A stretch of DNA of 64,000 nucleotides from Paenibacillus lycopersici (GTDB lineage: Bacteria; Bacillota; Bacilli; Paenibacillales; Paenibacillaceae). Made by a program: the position numbers and the translations under genes. The stretch lies in contig NZ_CP048209.1 of assembly GCF_010119935.1 (NCBI RefSeq), forward strand, positions 5,435,501 to 5,499,500, read 5' to 3'. Below the pieces are notes generated by a model, which was given only the letters and a program-made list of their open reading frames with translations, was not told the DNA's origin and made no database searches. Positions 52,816 through 61,945 of the stretch are shown piece by piece; the stretch's first letter is position 1, and each line of letters begins with the position of its first letter.

Positions 52816-52940
52816 AGGGATTATCGGATACGTATAAATACGTAGATGGAGCCTATCGCAAAGAGAATCCTTGATTTACCGATACGCTGTCAGCATCGTG
52901 CGAAATAACCTGCCGCTCAATCCGGCATCCTCAAGAAAAT

Positions 52941-52973
52941 CGTCCAGAGCATCGACGAACGATGCTCTGGACG
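52941..52973 (-). terminator. Terminator after the TetR gene
   Basis: Perfect 14-bp stem (52941-52954 with 52960-52973), loop ACGAA, then ATTTTCTT on the minus strand, 10 bp past the stop. Confidence 0.85.
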
Positions 52974-52982
52974 AATCAAGCA

Positions 52983-53519
52983 TCAAGTATTCATCTCGGT
53001 CACAAGCTGCGCCATTTCCTCGATTGACTCCGCTTTACCTCGACGAATCCAATCCATGAGGACAAAGAACAAGCCAGCAGCCATGAAGGTGTTCCAGTAA
53101 TAAGCCCTCATGCCTTTATAATTCTCCCATGTCACCGTAGCGTTGTAGAACTCGCCAAGCGCTTCCGAAAACAAACGAAACAAAATCTGATTGTAGCCTC
53201 GTTCCAGAGACTCGAGAAACAGGCCCGAGTGTCTGTCGAAGTATCCGACCAGCTCATGCGAAACCGTTTCCGGGGTGCGTACCGACAGGTTTTGGGCTTT
53301 TCGAAAGAACGCTTCGTATAGTTTATTGGTATATTCTTCGATAACCTGACTTTTATCACGGTAATGACGGTAAAAAGCCATGCGAGAAACGCCCGCTTTT
53401 TGAGCGATGTCGGTGACCGTGATAGTCGCGTAATCTTTTTCTTTAAGAAGCAAGAATAAACTTTCGGTAATGCTTTCCTTCGTTAGTTGTTTCTGACTCT
53501 CGGCATACGTCTGAGGCAT
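52983..53519 (-). CDS. TetR-family repressor
   Basis: 178 residues. HTH: ITVTDIAQKAGVSRMAFYRHYRDKS, then a ligand-binding helical domain with ELVGYFDRHSGLFLESLE and a C-terminal GLFFVLMDWIRRGK segment, as in the TetR_C subgroup with YcdC-like ends. Divergent from a short-chain dehydrogenase gene 120 bp away, with overlapping inverted repeats between, so it probably represses that gene and itself. Confidence 0.9.
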   Translation of the reverse strand: MPQTYAESQKQLTKESITESLFLLLKEKDYATITVTDIAQKAGVSRMAFYRHYRDKSQVIEEYTNKLYEAFFRKAQNLSVRTPETVSHELVGYFDRHSGLFLESLERGYNQILFRLFSEALGEFYNATVTWENYKGMRAYYWNTFMAAGLFFVLMDWIRRGKAESIEEMAQLVTEMNT

Positions 53520-53594
53520 TACACTTTGCTCCTTGTGTCACGGATGATCCGCCTAACATTGATTTTTGGCTGCCTTGACCCTATGATATTCAAC

Positions 53595-53613
53595 GTAACG
53601 TTACAAGTGTAAC
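53595..53613. promoter_or_regulatory. Candidate TetR operator
   Basis: Two overlapping inverted repeats, GTAACGTTAC (53595-53604) and GTTAC-AAGT-GTAAC (53600-53613), lie in the divergent TetR/SDR promoter region. Confidence 0.6.
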
Positions 53614-53640
53614 ACAATAGGGAAAGCGGAGGGGATGCTT

Positions 53641-54654
53641 GTGACCGTTCAACAACCGATTAGAAGTGCATTCACTTATAAAAGCTCAGCCATGCAGGTA
53701 GTTAAAGGCATCGATTTGTCGGGACGAGTCGCGATAGTAACGGGAGGGTACGGCGGAATTGGATTAGAGACCGTCAAGGCTTTATCTGCTGCCGGAGCAA
53801 CTGTACTCGTACCTGCCCGACGCATTGAAGCTGCACGAACGGCAATAGGGAAACTGCCCAACGTAGAACTCGGCACGCTTGATTTAATGGATCCCGCTTC
53901 AATCGATGCTTTTGCCGGCAATTTCCTGAAGTCGAACCGACCGCTCCATATGCTCATCAACAGCGCTGGCATCATGTATCCGCCGTTGCAACGTGACAAA
54001 CGGGGCTACGAGTCCCAGTTCTCGACCAATCATTTGGGACATTTCCAATTAACGGCCCGATTGCTCCCGGCCTTGAAGCAGGCTAACGGCGCCCGCGTGA
54101 TAGCCGTCTCCAGCCGCGCCCAACGTGAGGGAGGGATTATTTGGGGGGATATCCATTTTGAACGCTCCGAATACACACCGCGTCTTGCGTACGCGCAATC
54201 AAAAACGGCGAATAGTTTATTTGCCGTAGAGCTTGACGGCTTGGCTAAAAAGTACAGCATACGAGCCTTTGCCGTTCATCCAGGCTTAGTGCCTACGACA
54301 GGCATTGGCCGCTTCTCCGGAAATGGCGGCGGAATGGCTATGAATATGATCAATAAACTCGGCCTGATCCGATTGCGCAACTTGATTGCGGCTATGAAAG
54401 CCGGATTCAACCGAACAGCATACGACTACTATAAAACCATCGGTCAAGGAGCCTCAACCCAGACCTGGGCAGCCACAACCGCGGAATTAGACGGGACTGG
54501 AGGCGTTTTTCTTGAAGATAACAACATTGCCATTGCCGTGGCAGCCGATTCGAAATCCCGTTTCGGCGTGCGGCCTTGGGCTATCGATAAGCTTCAAGCG
54601 GAACGTTTATGGAAATTGAGCGAGGAAATGACGGGCGTTACATTTGAATTGTAA
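53641..54654 (+). CDS. Short-chain dehydrogenase/reductase
   Basis: 337 residues from the GTG at 53641 (GCGGAGGGG 6 nt upstream); an ATG two codons earlier touches the site. NAD(P) motif TGGYGGIGLE, NSAG, catalytic Ser in VSSRAQ and YAQSK (Tyr and Lys). An Arg pair after the second strand (PARR) favours NADPH. Length and end resemble retinol-dehydrogenase/WW-oxidoreductase-like SDRs. Substrate unknown; induction via the divergent TetR repressor is likely. Confidence 0.9.
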   Translation: MTVQQPIRSAFTYKSSAMQVVKGIDLSGRVAIVTGGYGGIGLETVKALSAAGATVLVPARRIEAARTAIGKLPNVELGTLDLMDPASIDAFAGNFLKSNRPLHMLINSAGIMYPPLQRDKRGYESQFSTNHLGHFQLTARLLPALKQANGARVIAVSSRAQREGGIIWGDIHFERSEYTPRLAYAQSKTANSLFAVELDGLAKKYSIRAFAVHPGLVPTTGIGRFSGNGGGMAMNMINKLGLIRLRNLIAAMKAGFNRTAYDYYKTIGQGASTQTWAATTAELDGTGGVFLEDNNIAIAVAADSKSRFGVRPWAIDKLQAERLWKLSEEMTGVTFEL

Positions 54655-54726
54655 TTGCTGCACTGAGATTTCGCCTTCGCCTATGGCAGGGTTCGCCAGG
54701 AATTAACATGAACGAGCCCCCCGTCA

Positions 54727-54765
54727 AAAAAAGACCGCTTCCCGACAATTCCGGGAAGCGGTCTT
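54727..54765 (-). terminator. Terminator after the aldo-keto reductase
   Basis: AAGACCGCTTCCCG / CGGGAAGCGGTCTT, 14-bp stem, 7-nt loop, then a run of seven Ts on the minus strand. It may also end the convergent SDR transcript. Confidence 0.9.
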
Positions 54766-54785
54766 CGTGCATAGCATGCCGCGCG

Positions 54786-55784
54786 TTAGCCGCGCAGGAT
54801 CGTCTCGATGCTTGCCAGCTCCTCGTCCGTGAACGAGAGATTGTTCAGCGCCGCGACGTTGTCTTCGATCTGGCTGACGCGGCTTGCGCCGATCAGCGCC
54901 GACGTCACGCGTCCGCCGCGAAGCACCCACGCGAGCGACATTTGCGCCAGCGATTGGCCGCGCTCCTGCGCGATCGCGTTCAGCTTCTGCAGCTTGGCCA
55001 CCGTTTGCGGCGACACCGCCGATTCCTGCAGGAAGCCCGTCTTGCTGGCCGCGCGCGAATCGGCCGGAATGCTGCCGCCCAAGTACTTGTTCGTCAGCAA
55101 GCCCTGCGCCAGCGGGCAGAACGCGATGCTGCCGACGCCGTTCTCCTGGAGCACGTCCTGCAGGCCGTTCTCGATCCAGCGATCGAACATGTTATAGCTT
55201 GGCTGATGGATAAGCAAGCGCGTGCCGAGCTTGTTCGCGATCGCAATCGCTTCCGCCGTCTGCTCCGCGTTGTAGCTGGAGATGCCGACATAGAGCGCCT
55301 TGCCGGAGCGGACGATGTGATCGAGCGCGCCGATCGTTTCTTCCAGCGGCGTTTCCGGGTCGAAGCGGTGGGAGTAGAAGATATCGACATAGTCCAGGTT
55401 CATCCGCTTCAAGCTTTGATCCAGGCTCGAAATCAAATATTTGCGGGAGCCCCACTCGCCGTAAGGGCCCGGCCACATATAATAACCGGCTTTGGACGAA
55501 ATAACGAGCTCGTCGCGGTACGGCTGCAAGTCCGACGTCATCATGCGGCCGAACATTTCTTCCGCCGATCCTGCCGGAGGTCCGTAGTTGTTCGCCAGGT
55601 CGAAATGCGTAATGCCGAGGTCGAACGCCCGGCGAAGCATCGCGCGGCCGTTCTCGTATGTGTCCACGCCGCCGAAGTTATGCCAAAGTCCCAGGGAAAT
55701 CGCAGGGAGCTTCAGTCCCGATTTGCCGACGCGATTGTAAGTCATCGATGCGTAGCGTTCTTGATTTGCTGCGTATACCACCAT
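54786..55784 (-). CDS. Aldo-keto reductase, L-glyceraldehyde-3-phosphate reductase type
   Basis: 332 residues, very similar to E. coli YghZ in pattern: YNRVGKSGLKLPAISLGLWH, FDLGITHFDLANNYGPP, SSKAGYYMWPGPYGEWGSRK and VDIFYSHRFDPETPLEE. Catalytic Asp, Tyr, Lys and His are present. YghZ-type enzymes reduce L-glyceraldehyde-3-phosphate and methylglyoxal with NADPH, a detoxifying role. AAGGAG ribosome site. Single gene with a terminator. Confidence 0.93.
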   Translation of the reverse strand: MVVYAANQERYASMTYNRVGKSGLKLPAISLGLWHNFGGVDTYENGRAMLRRAFDLGITHFDLANNYGPPAGSAEEMFGRMMTSDLQPYRDELVISSKAGYYMWPGPYGEWGSRKYLISSLDQSLKRMNLDYVDIFYSHRFDPETPLEETIGALDHIVRSGKALYVGISSYNAEQTAEAIAIANKLGTRLLIHQPSYNMFDRWIENGLQDVLQENGVGSIAFCPLAQGLLTNKYLGGSIPADSRAASKTGFLQESAVSPQTVAKLQKLNAIAQERGQSLAQMSLAWVLRGGRVTSALIGASRVSQIEDNVAALNNLSFTDEELASIETILRG

Positions 55785-55863
55785 GATCGCTCCTTCTTGG
55801 TACGTATTGGAATGGATGAAGACTACTCCATCTTACCTCAGTTGCTCCGGCTTGTCAGCCCGC

Positions 55864-57684
55864 TTATGCTTGAGCCGCCGGCTGCGGCTGCAGCGCCAGC
55901 GTATAGAAATTCGCCGTCCGCTGTTCGGTCTTGCCGCCCCCGCCGTAGATCACGATGAGCAGCGTCTCCTCGTCCTTGGATACGACGCCCTCGGCCAAAT
56001 AACGGCGCAGATCGAACGGCAGCCGCTCGATGACGGCATGCTTATGCAGCTCCTTCTCGTTCAAGCCGAGCCCGGCGAACGCCTCGGATACGCCCGACGG
56101 ACGCTCCGCCAGCCGTCTCATCCAGCCGCTCCAATCGTCCTTCTCCATGCTGAAGTCCCACCAGACTTTGCGCGGCTTGTAGTTATGGCCGAGGAAGTAA
56201 TCGAGCTTCATCAAGCCGAGCGCGACATCAAGCGACCAGTCCCGCTCCGCGGTTTCCGCGCGCTTCGTATAGTCTTCCGACAGAAACGCCCACAGCCGCG
56301 CGAACAGATCCTCCAGCTGATGGCCGATCTTCTGCCAGCCCCGGCCTTCCCAGAAGTCGCCGAAGAACTGGAAGAAGTCGAAGGCCGACGGGAACGCGCG
56401 CTCGATCAGATAGAGCAGCGCATGGTCCATCCGGTGCGCGTTCCAATACTTCTCCAGCACGTCCTCCACCCGCTTGATGCGCACGATGTCCGAGAACGGC
56501 AAAATATCGTTGCCGAGAATTTCGTAAGGCGCGCGGTCCATGTAGATGTAGCCGTGCTTCTCCGCGTCGATCCGCATGCCGGTGCCGCGCAGCATCTTCA
56601 GGAAGCCGAGCTGCAGCTCCTCCGGACGAAGGGCGAACACGTCGTTGAACGTATTGCGGAACGAATCGTAATTCTCATGCGGCAAGCCGGCGATCAGATC
56701 GAGATGCTGGTCGATTTTGCCGCTGGCCTTGACCTTGTTGACCGTCCGCGACAGCTTCGCGAAGTTCTGGCGCCGCTGCACGGCTTCGTTCGTCAGGTCG
56801 TTCGTCGACTGCACCCCGATCTCGAAGCGGAAGACGCCCGGCGGGGCGTTCTCCGCCAAGTAATCGAGCACCTCCGGACGCATGATGTCCGCCGTAATCT
56901 CGAACTGGAACACGCAGCCCCGATGGTTCTCGATCAGGAACTTGAAGATCTCGAGCGCATAGTCGCGCTTGATATTGAACGTCCGGTCCACGAACTTGAT
57001 TAGCTTCGCGCCGGAATCGATCAGGTACAGAATGTCCGATTTCGTCCGTTCCATATCGAAGTACCGCACGCCGACCTCGATGCTCGACAGGCAGAACTGA
57101 CAGCTGAACGGGCAGCCGCGGCTCGTCTCGAAGTAGACGACGCGGCTGGCGAGCCGGGAGACGTCCTCGGGAAAACGGTGCGGCGACGGCAGCGTCGCCA
57201 GATCGAGCTTCGGGCGCGGCGGGTTGACGATGTGCTCGATCCGTCCATCCTCGTGCGCCTTGCGGTAAGCGAGCCCGAACACCAGATGGAACTTGCGGGA
57301 GCCGGACAGCTCCGTCAGCAGATGGTGGAACGTCTCCTCGCCTTCGCCGACGACGATCGTATCGACCTGCGGCAGCCGCTCCAGCCAATGCGCCGTATCG
57401 TAGCTGACCTCGGGGCCGCCGAGCACGATGTGCAGCTCCGGTTTGATTTTGCGGAGCATGTCGATGACCGTGATCGTCTCTTCGATGTTCCAAATATAGC
57501 AGGAGAAGCCGATCACGTCGGGCCCGTGCGCGAACAAATCCGCAACGATGTTCATCGCGGGGTCCTTGATCGTATATTCGGCGATAGCGATATCGAAATC
57601 TTTTTCGCTGTACGCCTTCAAACAGCGAAGCGCAAGCGAAGTATGTATATATTTGGCGTTCAAGGTCGCCAGTACGACTTTCAT
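55864..57684 (-). CDS. B12-binding-domain radical SAM protein with DUF4080
   Basis: 606 residues. N-terminal B12-binding-like domain (1-140, with GFSCYIWNIEETI and VLGGPEVSY). Radical SAM domain with CPFSCQFC at about 195-202 (CxxxCxxC). The last third matches DUF4080. B12 is not certain to bind because the DxHxxG motif is not evident. Members are common in Firmicutes; the reaction is unknown. It lies alone between the aldo-keto reductase and protease genes. Confidence 0.9.
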   Translation of the reverse strand: MKVVLATLNAKYIHTSLALRCLKAYSEKDFDIAIAEYTIKDPAMNIVADLFAHGPDVIGFSCYIWNIEETITVIDMLRKIKPELHIVLGGPEVSYDTAHWLERLPQVDTIVVGEGEETFHHLLTELSGSRKFHLVFGLAYRKAHEDGRIEHIVNPPRPKLDLATLPSPHRFPEDVSRLASRVVYFETSRGCPFSCQFCLSSIEVGVRYFDMERTKSDILYLIDSGAKLIKFVDRTFNIKRDYALEIFKFLIENHRGCVFQFEITADIMRPEVLDYLAENAPPGVFRFEIGVQSTNDLTNEAVQRRQNFAKLSRTVNKVKASGKIDQHLDLIAGLPHENYDSFRNTFNDVFALRPEELQLGFLKMLRGTGMRIDAEKHGYIYMDRAPYEILGNDILPFSDIVRIKRVEDVLEKYWNAHRMDHALLYLIERAFPSAFDFFQFFGDFWEGRGWQKIGHQLEDLFARLWAFLSEDYTKRAETAERDWSLDVALGLMKLDYFLGHNYKPRKVWWDFSMEKDDWSGWMRRLAERPSGVSEAFAGLGLNEKELHKHAVIERLPFDLRRYLAEGVVSKDEETLLIVIYGGGGKTEQRTANFYTLALQPQPAAQA

Positions 57685-57785
57685 CCGTTCGTCCTTCCTT
57701 CATCATCGCAATTTGAACTAGCTTGTTCATGAGCTAGCTTCTATTGTAGCGAAATCGCCGCCAAAAAAGAAGAGCGGCCCGAGGA

Positions 57786-57812
57786 AGCGCGGCATGCCCT
57801 GCATGCCGCGCT
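57786..57812 (-). terminator. Terminator after the protease gene
   Basis: AGCGCGGCATGC / GCATGCCGCGCT, perfect 12-bp stem with 3-nt loop. A C/T-rich stretch ending in six Ts follows on the minus strand. Confidence 0.75.
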
Positions 57813-57853
57813 CCGCCGGAGCCGCCTTTCGCTCACGATACCTATTCGATTGG

Positions 57854-59404
57854 TCAAGCATCCACGCGAACGATCGCGTGATCCTTGCCTTGGTAGTCGA
57901 TGACCGGGAAGCGGACGCGCCACTTGCCGTCGCCGAGATCCGTCACTTCGTCGGCGTCGAAGCCCCGCGGCTTGAAGCTGAACGTCTGCTCGTAGTACAC
58001 CGTCAGCTGGATGTTGTCGTCAGGCAGCAGCTGGCGCAGCTTGTAGCCCGTATTGATCGCCCAATAGCGGAGATCTTCGCTTGCCGCATGCCCGTACAGC
58101 ATGTAGAAGCTCGGATCGATCAGCGCCTCGATGACGAGCCAGCCGTCCGCGTCGCGCGTTACTTTGAACTGCTGCAGCTCCGTCGTTCCTTGCGACGATT
58201 GGATTTCGGCGAAATGATCCTCCATCAGCTCCTGGATCGTATCGAGCGAAGCGCCCTTCAGCGTATCCGGCAGATCGCTCGGCAGGAACTCGATCTTCTT
58301 CGGCGGATTCTCCGCGAGGTCGTACATCAGCGACAGGATATGCATCGAGCTGACGGCGAAATTCAGGTCCGCCGTGGAATCGTCGATGCCGGCCGAAGTG
58401 AGGCCGATCAGTTGCCCGTAATCGTTGAATAGACCGCCGCCCGAGCTGCCGTGGTCGATCGGCACGCTGATCTGGTATTCGTAAGGGTTGCCGTACGACG
58501 CGGAGACATTGCTGACGAGCCCTTCGGATACCGTATTCTGAATGCCCTGCGGGCTGCCGATCGCCACGACGTGATCGCCCTTGGAGACGCCGAGCCCGAT
58601 ATCGACAGGCGCGATATTGAGCGGCGTCTTCGTCTTCAAGATCGCCAGGTCATAGTCCTTGTCGTAGCCGACGATGCCTGCGATTTGCACTTCCTTGCCG
58701 TTCAGAAGCGTCGCGGTCGCTTCCTTCGCATCCGCGACGACGTGGAAGTTCGTCACGATTTCGTCCGTATCGATGACGACGCCGCTGCCGAGACCCATAT
58801 CCGTGGACACCATGACGACTTTGCTGTCGTTCTGGGCGACGATCTGCTTGGCCGTAAGCAGGCTCGGCTTGGACGCCTCCTGCTCCTTCTCCCACTGCTC
58901 GTCCAGCTTCTTCGAGATCGCTTCGGCGGACAGGATGCTGATGACATGCTTCTTCGAATCGTACTGCACGTCGGCTTTCAGCGCTTCGGCTACGAAACGA
59001 AGCGGCACCATCGTCGACCCTTTGATCTGCTGCGGCGCCGCCGACAGCGCGGACGCGCGGCCGTTGATGACGGCTTGCTTCGACCCGAGCTGAAGCGAAA
59101 TCGTCGTTCCGTCCTTGACCGCGAAAATCGTCTTCGTGCCGGCTTCCCAGGATACGCTGGCATGCAGCGCCTGGAAGATGGCGCGCATCGGCACGAACGT
59201 CGTTCCGTTCATCATGACGGGGGATGGGTTAAGCGCCAGCTTAGCGCCATCGATCGTTACGGATATCGCGGCCGTCTGCGCGGCGGTCGAAGCGGCCGCC
59301 GACGCGGAGTGCGGCATGCCGAGCACGGACAGCGGGGTCAGAACGAGACCGGCTGCAAGGACGGACGAGAGCATTTTCTTCTTGAAACCGACTATTACAT
59401 TCAC
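57854..59404 (-). CDS. Secreted HtrA-like protease with copper-amine-oxidase N-domain
   Basis: 516 residues. Signal peptide with cut after SASA (about residue 36). Residues about 45-160 carry the PF07833 repeats (MNGTTFVPMRAIFQAL and IKGSTMVPLRFVAEAL) that bind the cell wall or other surfaces in Paenibacillus proteins. A trypsin-like S1C domain follows: His in IVTNFHVVADA, Asp in DYDLAILKT, Ser in DHGSSGGGLFND. No PDZ domain; the C-terminal 130 residues are of unknown type. Start is the GTG at 59404 with GGAGG 10 nt upstream. Likely acts on misfolded or surface proteins. Confidence 0.9.
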   Translation of the reverse strand: MNVIVGFKKKMLSSVLAAGLVLTPLSVLGMPHSASAAASTAAQTAAISVTIDGAKLALNPSPVMMNGTTFVPMRAIFQALHASVSWEAGTKTIFAVKDGTTISLQLGSKQAVINGRASALSAAPQQIKGSTMVPLRFVAEALKADVQYDSKKHVISILSAEAISKKLDEQWEKEQEASKPSLLTAKQIVAQNDSKVVMVSTDMGLGSGVVIDTDEIVTNFHVVADAKEATATLLNGKEVQIAGIVGYDKDYDLAILKTKTPLNIAPVDIGLGVSKGDHVVAIGSPQGIQNTVSEGLVSNVSASYGNPYEYQISVPIDHGSSGGGLFNDYGQLIGLTSAGIDDSTADLNFAVSSMHILSLMYDLAENPPKKIEFLPSDLPDTLKGASLDTIQELMEDHFAEIQSSQGTTELQQFKVTRDADGWLVIEALIDPSFYMLYGHAASEDLRYWAINTGYKLRQLLPDDNIQLTVYYEQTFSFKPRGFDADEVTDLGDGKWRVRFPVIDYQGKDHAIVRVDA

Positions 59405-59535
59405 GTGGGCATTTCCTCCAATAATCTCCTAAAAAGTAGCATTGATTCATGGTACCATTGCGAGATTTGTTTGTCTATGAATTCGGCGTGAAACTATTTG
59501 GAAATGCTAGGATTCCGGTTTCATAGACCTCCGCC

Positions 59536-60417
59536 CTACTGCTGCTTGAACTCCGTGGGCGTCAGTCCCGTCTCTTCCTTGAAATTGCGCGAGAAATAAT
59601 GAACGCTCGTATAGCCGAGCCGCTCCGCGATCGCTTCCATTTTCTCGCCGCTCAAGAGATAGAATTTGGCTTTGCGGATGCGCTGCGAAATCAGGTACTG
59701 CTTCGGGTTCTCGCCCGTGCATTTCCGGAACAGGGACGAGAAATAGATCGCGTGATAGCCGCACATCGCCGCCAGCTCGGCCACGGTCCAGTTCTTCTCC
59801 GGCTCGCGGTGGATCGCCTGCAGCGCCGGCTCGATCTTGCCGTGCTCCGCCGATTTCGGCCTGTCGGCCAGCCGGTGGCGGACCATGGACAGCAGCAGCT
59901 CCGTCATGAGCGAACGGAGAAGCATGGCGTACCCGGGCTGTTCGTTCATATATTCCTTGACGATCCGCATCAGGATCGGCTCGATGCCGGCGATCGTCAT
60001 GAACGGCGGAAGCTCCAGCTCTTCGCCTTCGCCGAGCGCCAGCTTATAGGCGGATCTTCGTCCTTCGGCAAGCGCCTCCTCGCTGCAGTTCCGGATCGTA
60101 AAGGCCGGATGCACCGGAACGGGGGAAGCGTGGCGGAACAGGAAGTGAATGCCGATGAATACGGCGTCCTCCAGAATCGTAATGGAGTGCGGACAATCCG
60201 GACCGTACAGCGCCGACTCGCCCGGTCCGATCGTGCAGGCTTCGCCGCCGATGACGATTCTCGCCCGGCCGGACAGCAGGTAGAACAATTGATAATCGGG
60301 ATTGGTCCGGGGACCGTATACGTTCCCGGCCTCGGTCAGGGCATGGCTCGCAAAGTTGACCGCGGGCTGCAGCTCTTCGAGCGCTCCGATAAGGATGCCG
60401 CCTTCGCCCTGGTTCAT
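59536..60417 (-). CDS. AraC-family regulator with cupin sensor domain
   Basis: 293 residues. N-terminal cupin-like domain (about 25-110: YQLFYLLSGRARIVIGGE, PGESALYGPDCPHSI). C-terminal AraC domain with WTVAELAAMCGYHAIYFSSL and MEAIAERLGYTSVHYFSRNF. It is divergent from the phytanoyl-CoA-dioxygenase-like gene, 170 bp away, which it probably controls. A GTGTA-AA-TACAC inverted repeat sits between them at 60502-60513. Confidence 0.92.
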   Translation of the reverse strand: MNQGEGGILIGALEELQPAVNFASHALTEAGNVYGPRTNPDYQLFYLLSGRARIVIGGEACTIGPGESALYGPDCPHSITILEDAVFIGIHFLFRHASPVPVHPAFTIRNCSEEALAEGRRSAYKLALGEGEELELPPFMTIAGIEPILMRIVKEYMNEQPGYAMLLRSLMTELLLSMVRHRLADRPKSAEHGKIEPALQAIHREPEKNWTVAELAAMCGYHAIYFSSLFRKCTGENPKQYLISQRIRKAKFYLLSGEKMEAIAERLGYTSVHYFSRNFKEETGLTPTEFKQQ

Positions 60418-60587
60418 CAGTCATGACTCCTTTCATTCCACGGATCGGGTTTTTGAAGCGGTACGCAGGATATTAGAAAAGTGCAAAGCCCTGTTTTGTC
60501 TGTGTAAATACACCGCTTACATCATGCGATATGATTACCTCATAGCACGGCAAGCCAATGACGATGACTCAGGGAGGAATTCATACT

Positions 60588-61421
60588 ATGTTAAGTCAAG
60601 CACAATTGGACGAATTTGAAAAGAACGGCTTTCTTAAAGGCGACGTCGTACTGGGCGACGATGAAGTGGAGGCGCTTCGCGAAGAGCTGGATAAGGTCAT
60701 GAACGGAGAGACGGTGGCGCGTCCGGTACTGAACCGCAACATGCTGGAATCCGATTCTCCTTACGATAACATGAAAATGATCGCTAGCGAGCGCGTCGTG
60801 CAAATCGTCAATATCTGGATGGCCAGCGACCGCTTCCTGAAGCACGCCGCCCATCCGCAAATTTGCGAAGAAGTCGCGCAGCTCTCCCACACGAACTCGC
60901 TGCGGATATGGCACGATCAGATTCAATACAAGCCGCCGGTAACGGGCGGACCTACGGCATGGCACCAGGATCACCCGCTCTGGCCGATCATCCAGCCGGC
61001 CGATCTGGTCAGCGCATGGGTGGCGCTGGACGACGCCGTGATCGAGAACGGCTGCATGTGGATGGTGCCCGGCAGCCACAAGTGGGGCAATCATCAGCGT
61101 TACTTGTCCAGCACGAAGGACTTCAAGCCGTTCCATAAGCAGCCGGAAATGCTGCCGAACAACGCCGTCGTCGAAGCGGTGCCGTTCGAGATCAAGAAGG
61201 GCCAAGTCGGCTACCACCACTGCCTGACATGGCACGGCAGCCCGCACAACCGTTCCGAGATGAAGCGCCGCGCCATCGCCGTTCACTACATGCCCGGCCA
61301 TACGCGCTACGAGCCGGTCGGCGAGCACGTCATGCTCTCGTACGTCAACGTCAAGCCGGGCGAGCTGCTGGTCGGCGACCATTTCCCTGAAGTGTTCAAC
61401 AAGGCGAAGGTGCAAATTTAA
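60588..61421 (+). CDS. Phytanoyl-CoA dioxygenase family protein (Fe/2-oxoglutarate)
   Basis: 277 residues from the ATG at 60588 (GGGAGG upstream). Iron ligands: HxD in TAWHQDHPLW and His in CLTWHGSPHNRS; the Arg in MKRRAIAVHY would hold 2-oxoglutarate. These enzymes hydroxylate small molecules. Substrate unknown. Followed by a strong terminator; divergent from an AraC regulator. Confidence 0.92.
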   Translation: MLSQAQLDEFEKNGFLKGDVVLGDDEVEALREELDKVMNGETVARPVLNRNMLESDSPYDNMKMIASERVVQIVNIWMASDRFLKHAAHPQICEEVAQLSHTNSLRIWHDQIQYKPPVTGGPTAWHQDHPLWPIIQPADLVSAWVALDDAVIENGCMWMVPGSHKWGNHQRYLSSTKDFKPFHKQPEMLPNNAVVEAVPFEIKKGQVGYHHCLTWHGSPHNRSEMKRRAIAVHYMPGHTRYEPVGEHVMLSYVNVKPGELLVGDHFPEVFNKAKVQI

Positions 61422-61494
61422 GTTTGGCCGTAAAACCGGGGATGTCCCGGTCCCGTAAGCAAGTCGGGGGACAGCTCTAAAAAGCAAAACCGCC

Positions 61495-61544
61495 AAGACC
61501 CAAGATGGGCAGAGCTAGCTCTGCATCCTCTTGGGTCTTTTTCT
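61495..61544 (+). terminator. Terminator after the dioxygenase gene
   Basis: AAGACCCAAG / CTTGGGTCTT with an inner GCAGAGC/GCTCTGC helix, then TTTTTCTC. Confidence 0.88.
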
Positions 61545-61604
61545 CTGCTCCTTGCTTGCATACCGAAGCTCCTATTCTAACCTGTCATGAACGGCCGAGG
61601 GAGA

Positions 61605-61783
61605 CGGACATGAGATCCTTTAATTGCTCGTATCCATCGATTTCTCGCTCGCTGCCGGACAGGAGATTCGCTATTTCTGCCGAAAGGCGTTTTTTGGCTG
61701 CTTTCCGGAGCTATTCACGCATCCTCTGTCCGATCGCTGCCTCCAAAACGCCGATTGCGATCACATAGCGGATCCTCTGTCCG
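61605..61783. repeat. Copy 2 of the 180-bp element with 51-bp spaced motif
   Basis: CGGACA at 61605 and 61656 (51 bp apart), then inverted TGTCCG at 61727 and 61778 (51 bp apart). The inner copies are 71 bp apart, as in copy 1 at 34229-34408. Shared words include GGACAGGAGAT, CGTTTTTT and ATCCTCTGTCCG-like segments. No gene lies in 61545-61945. Confidence 0.8.
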
Positions 61784-61945
61784 CCCGCCTATGTCTGTTC
61801 GTGGAGGAGGTACGCGTTAAGCGTTCGACTTGAATGCGACCCTATCGATGCCATCCTATCGGGATTATCTTTTGGAAAGATATTCCGATATATATAAGAG
61901 ATAACGGAAGAAATCCAACCGAATTACAGCGAGGGGAAATATGCG

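Noticed and set aside
52486-52845. 119-residue plus-strand frame
   Set aside because: Antisense to the segment that clearly matches the C-terminal part of oligoendopeptidase F; it has no recognisable motif.
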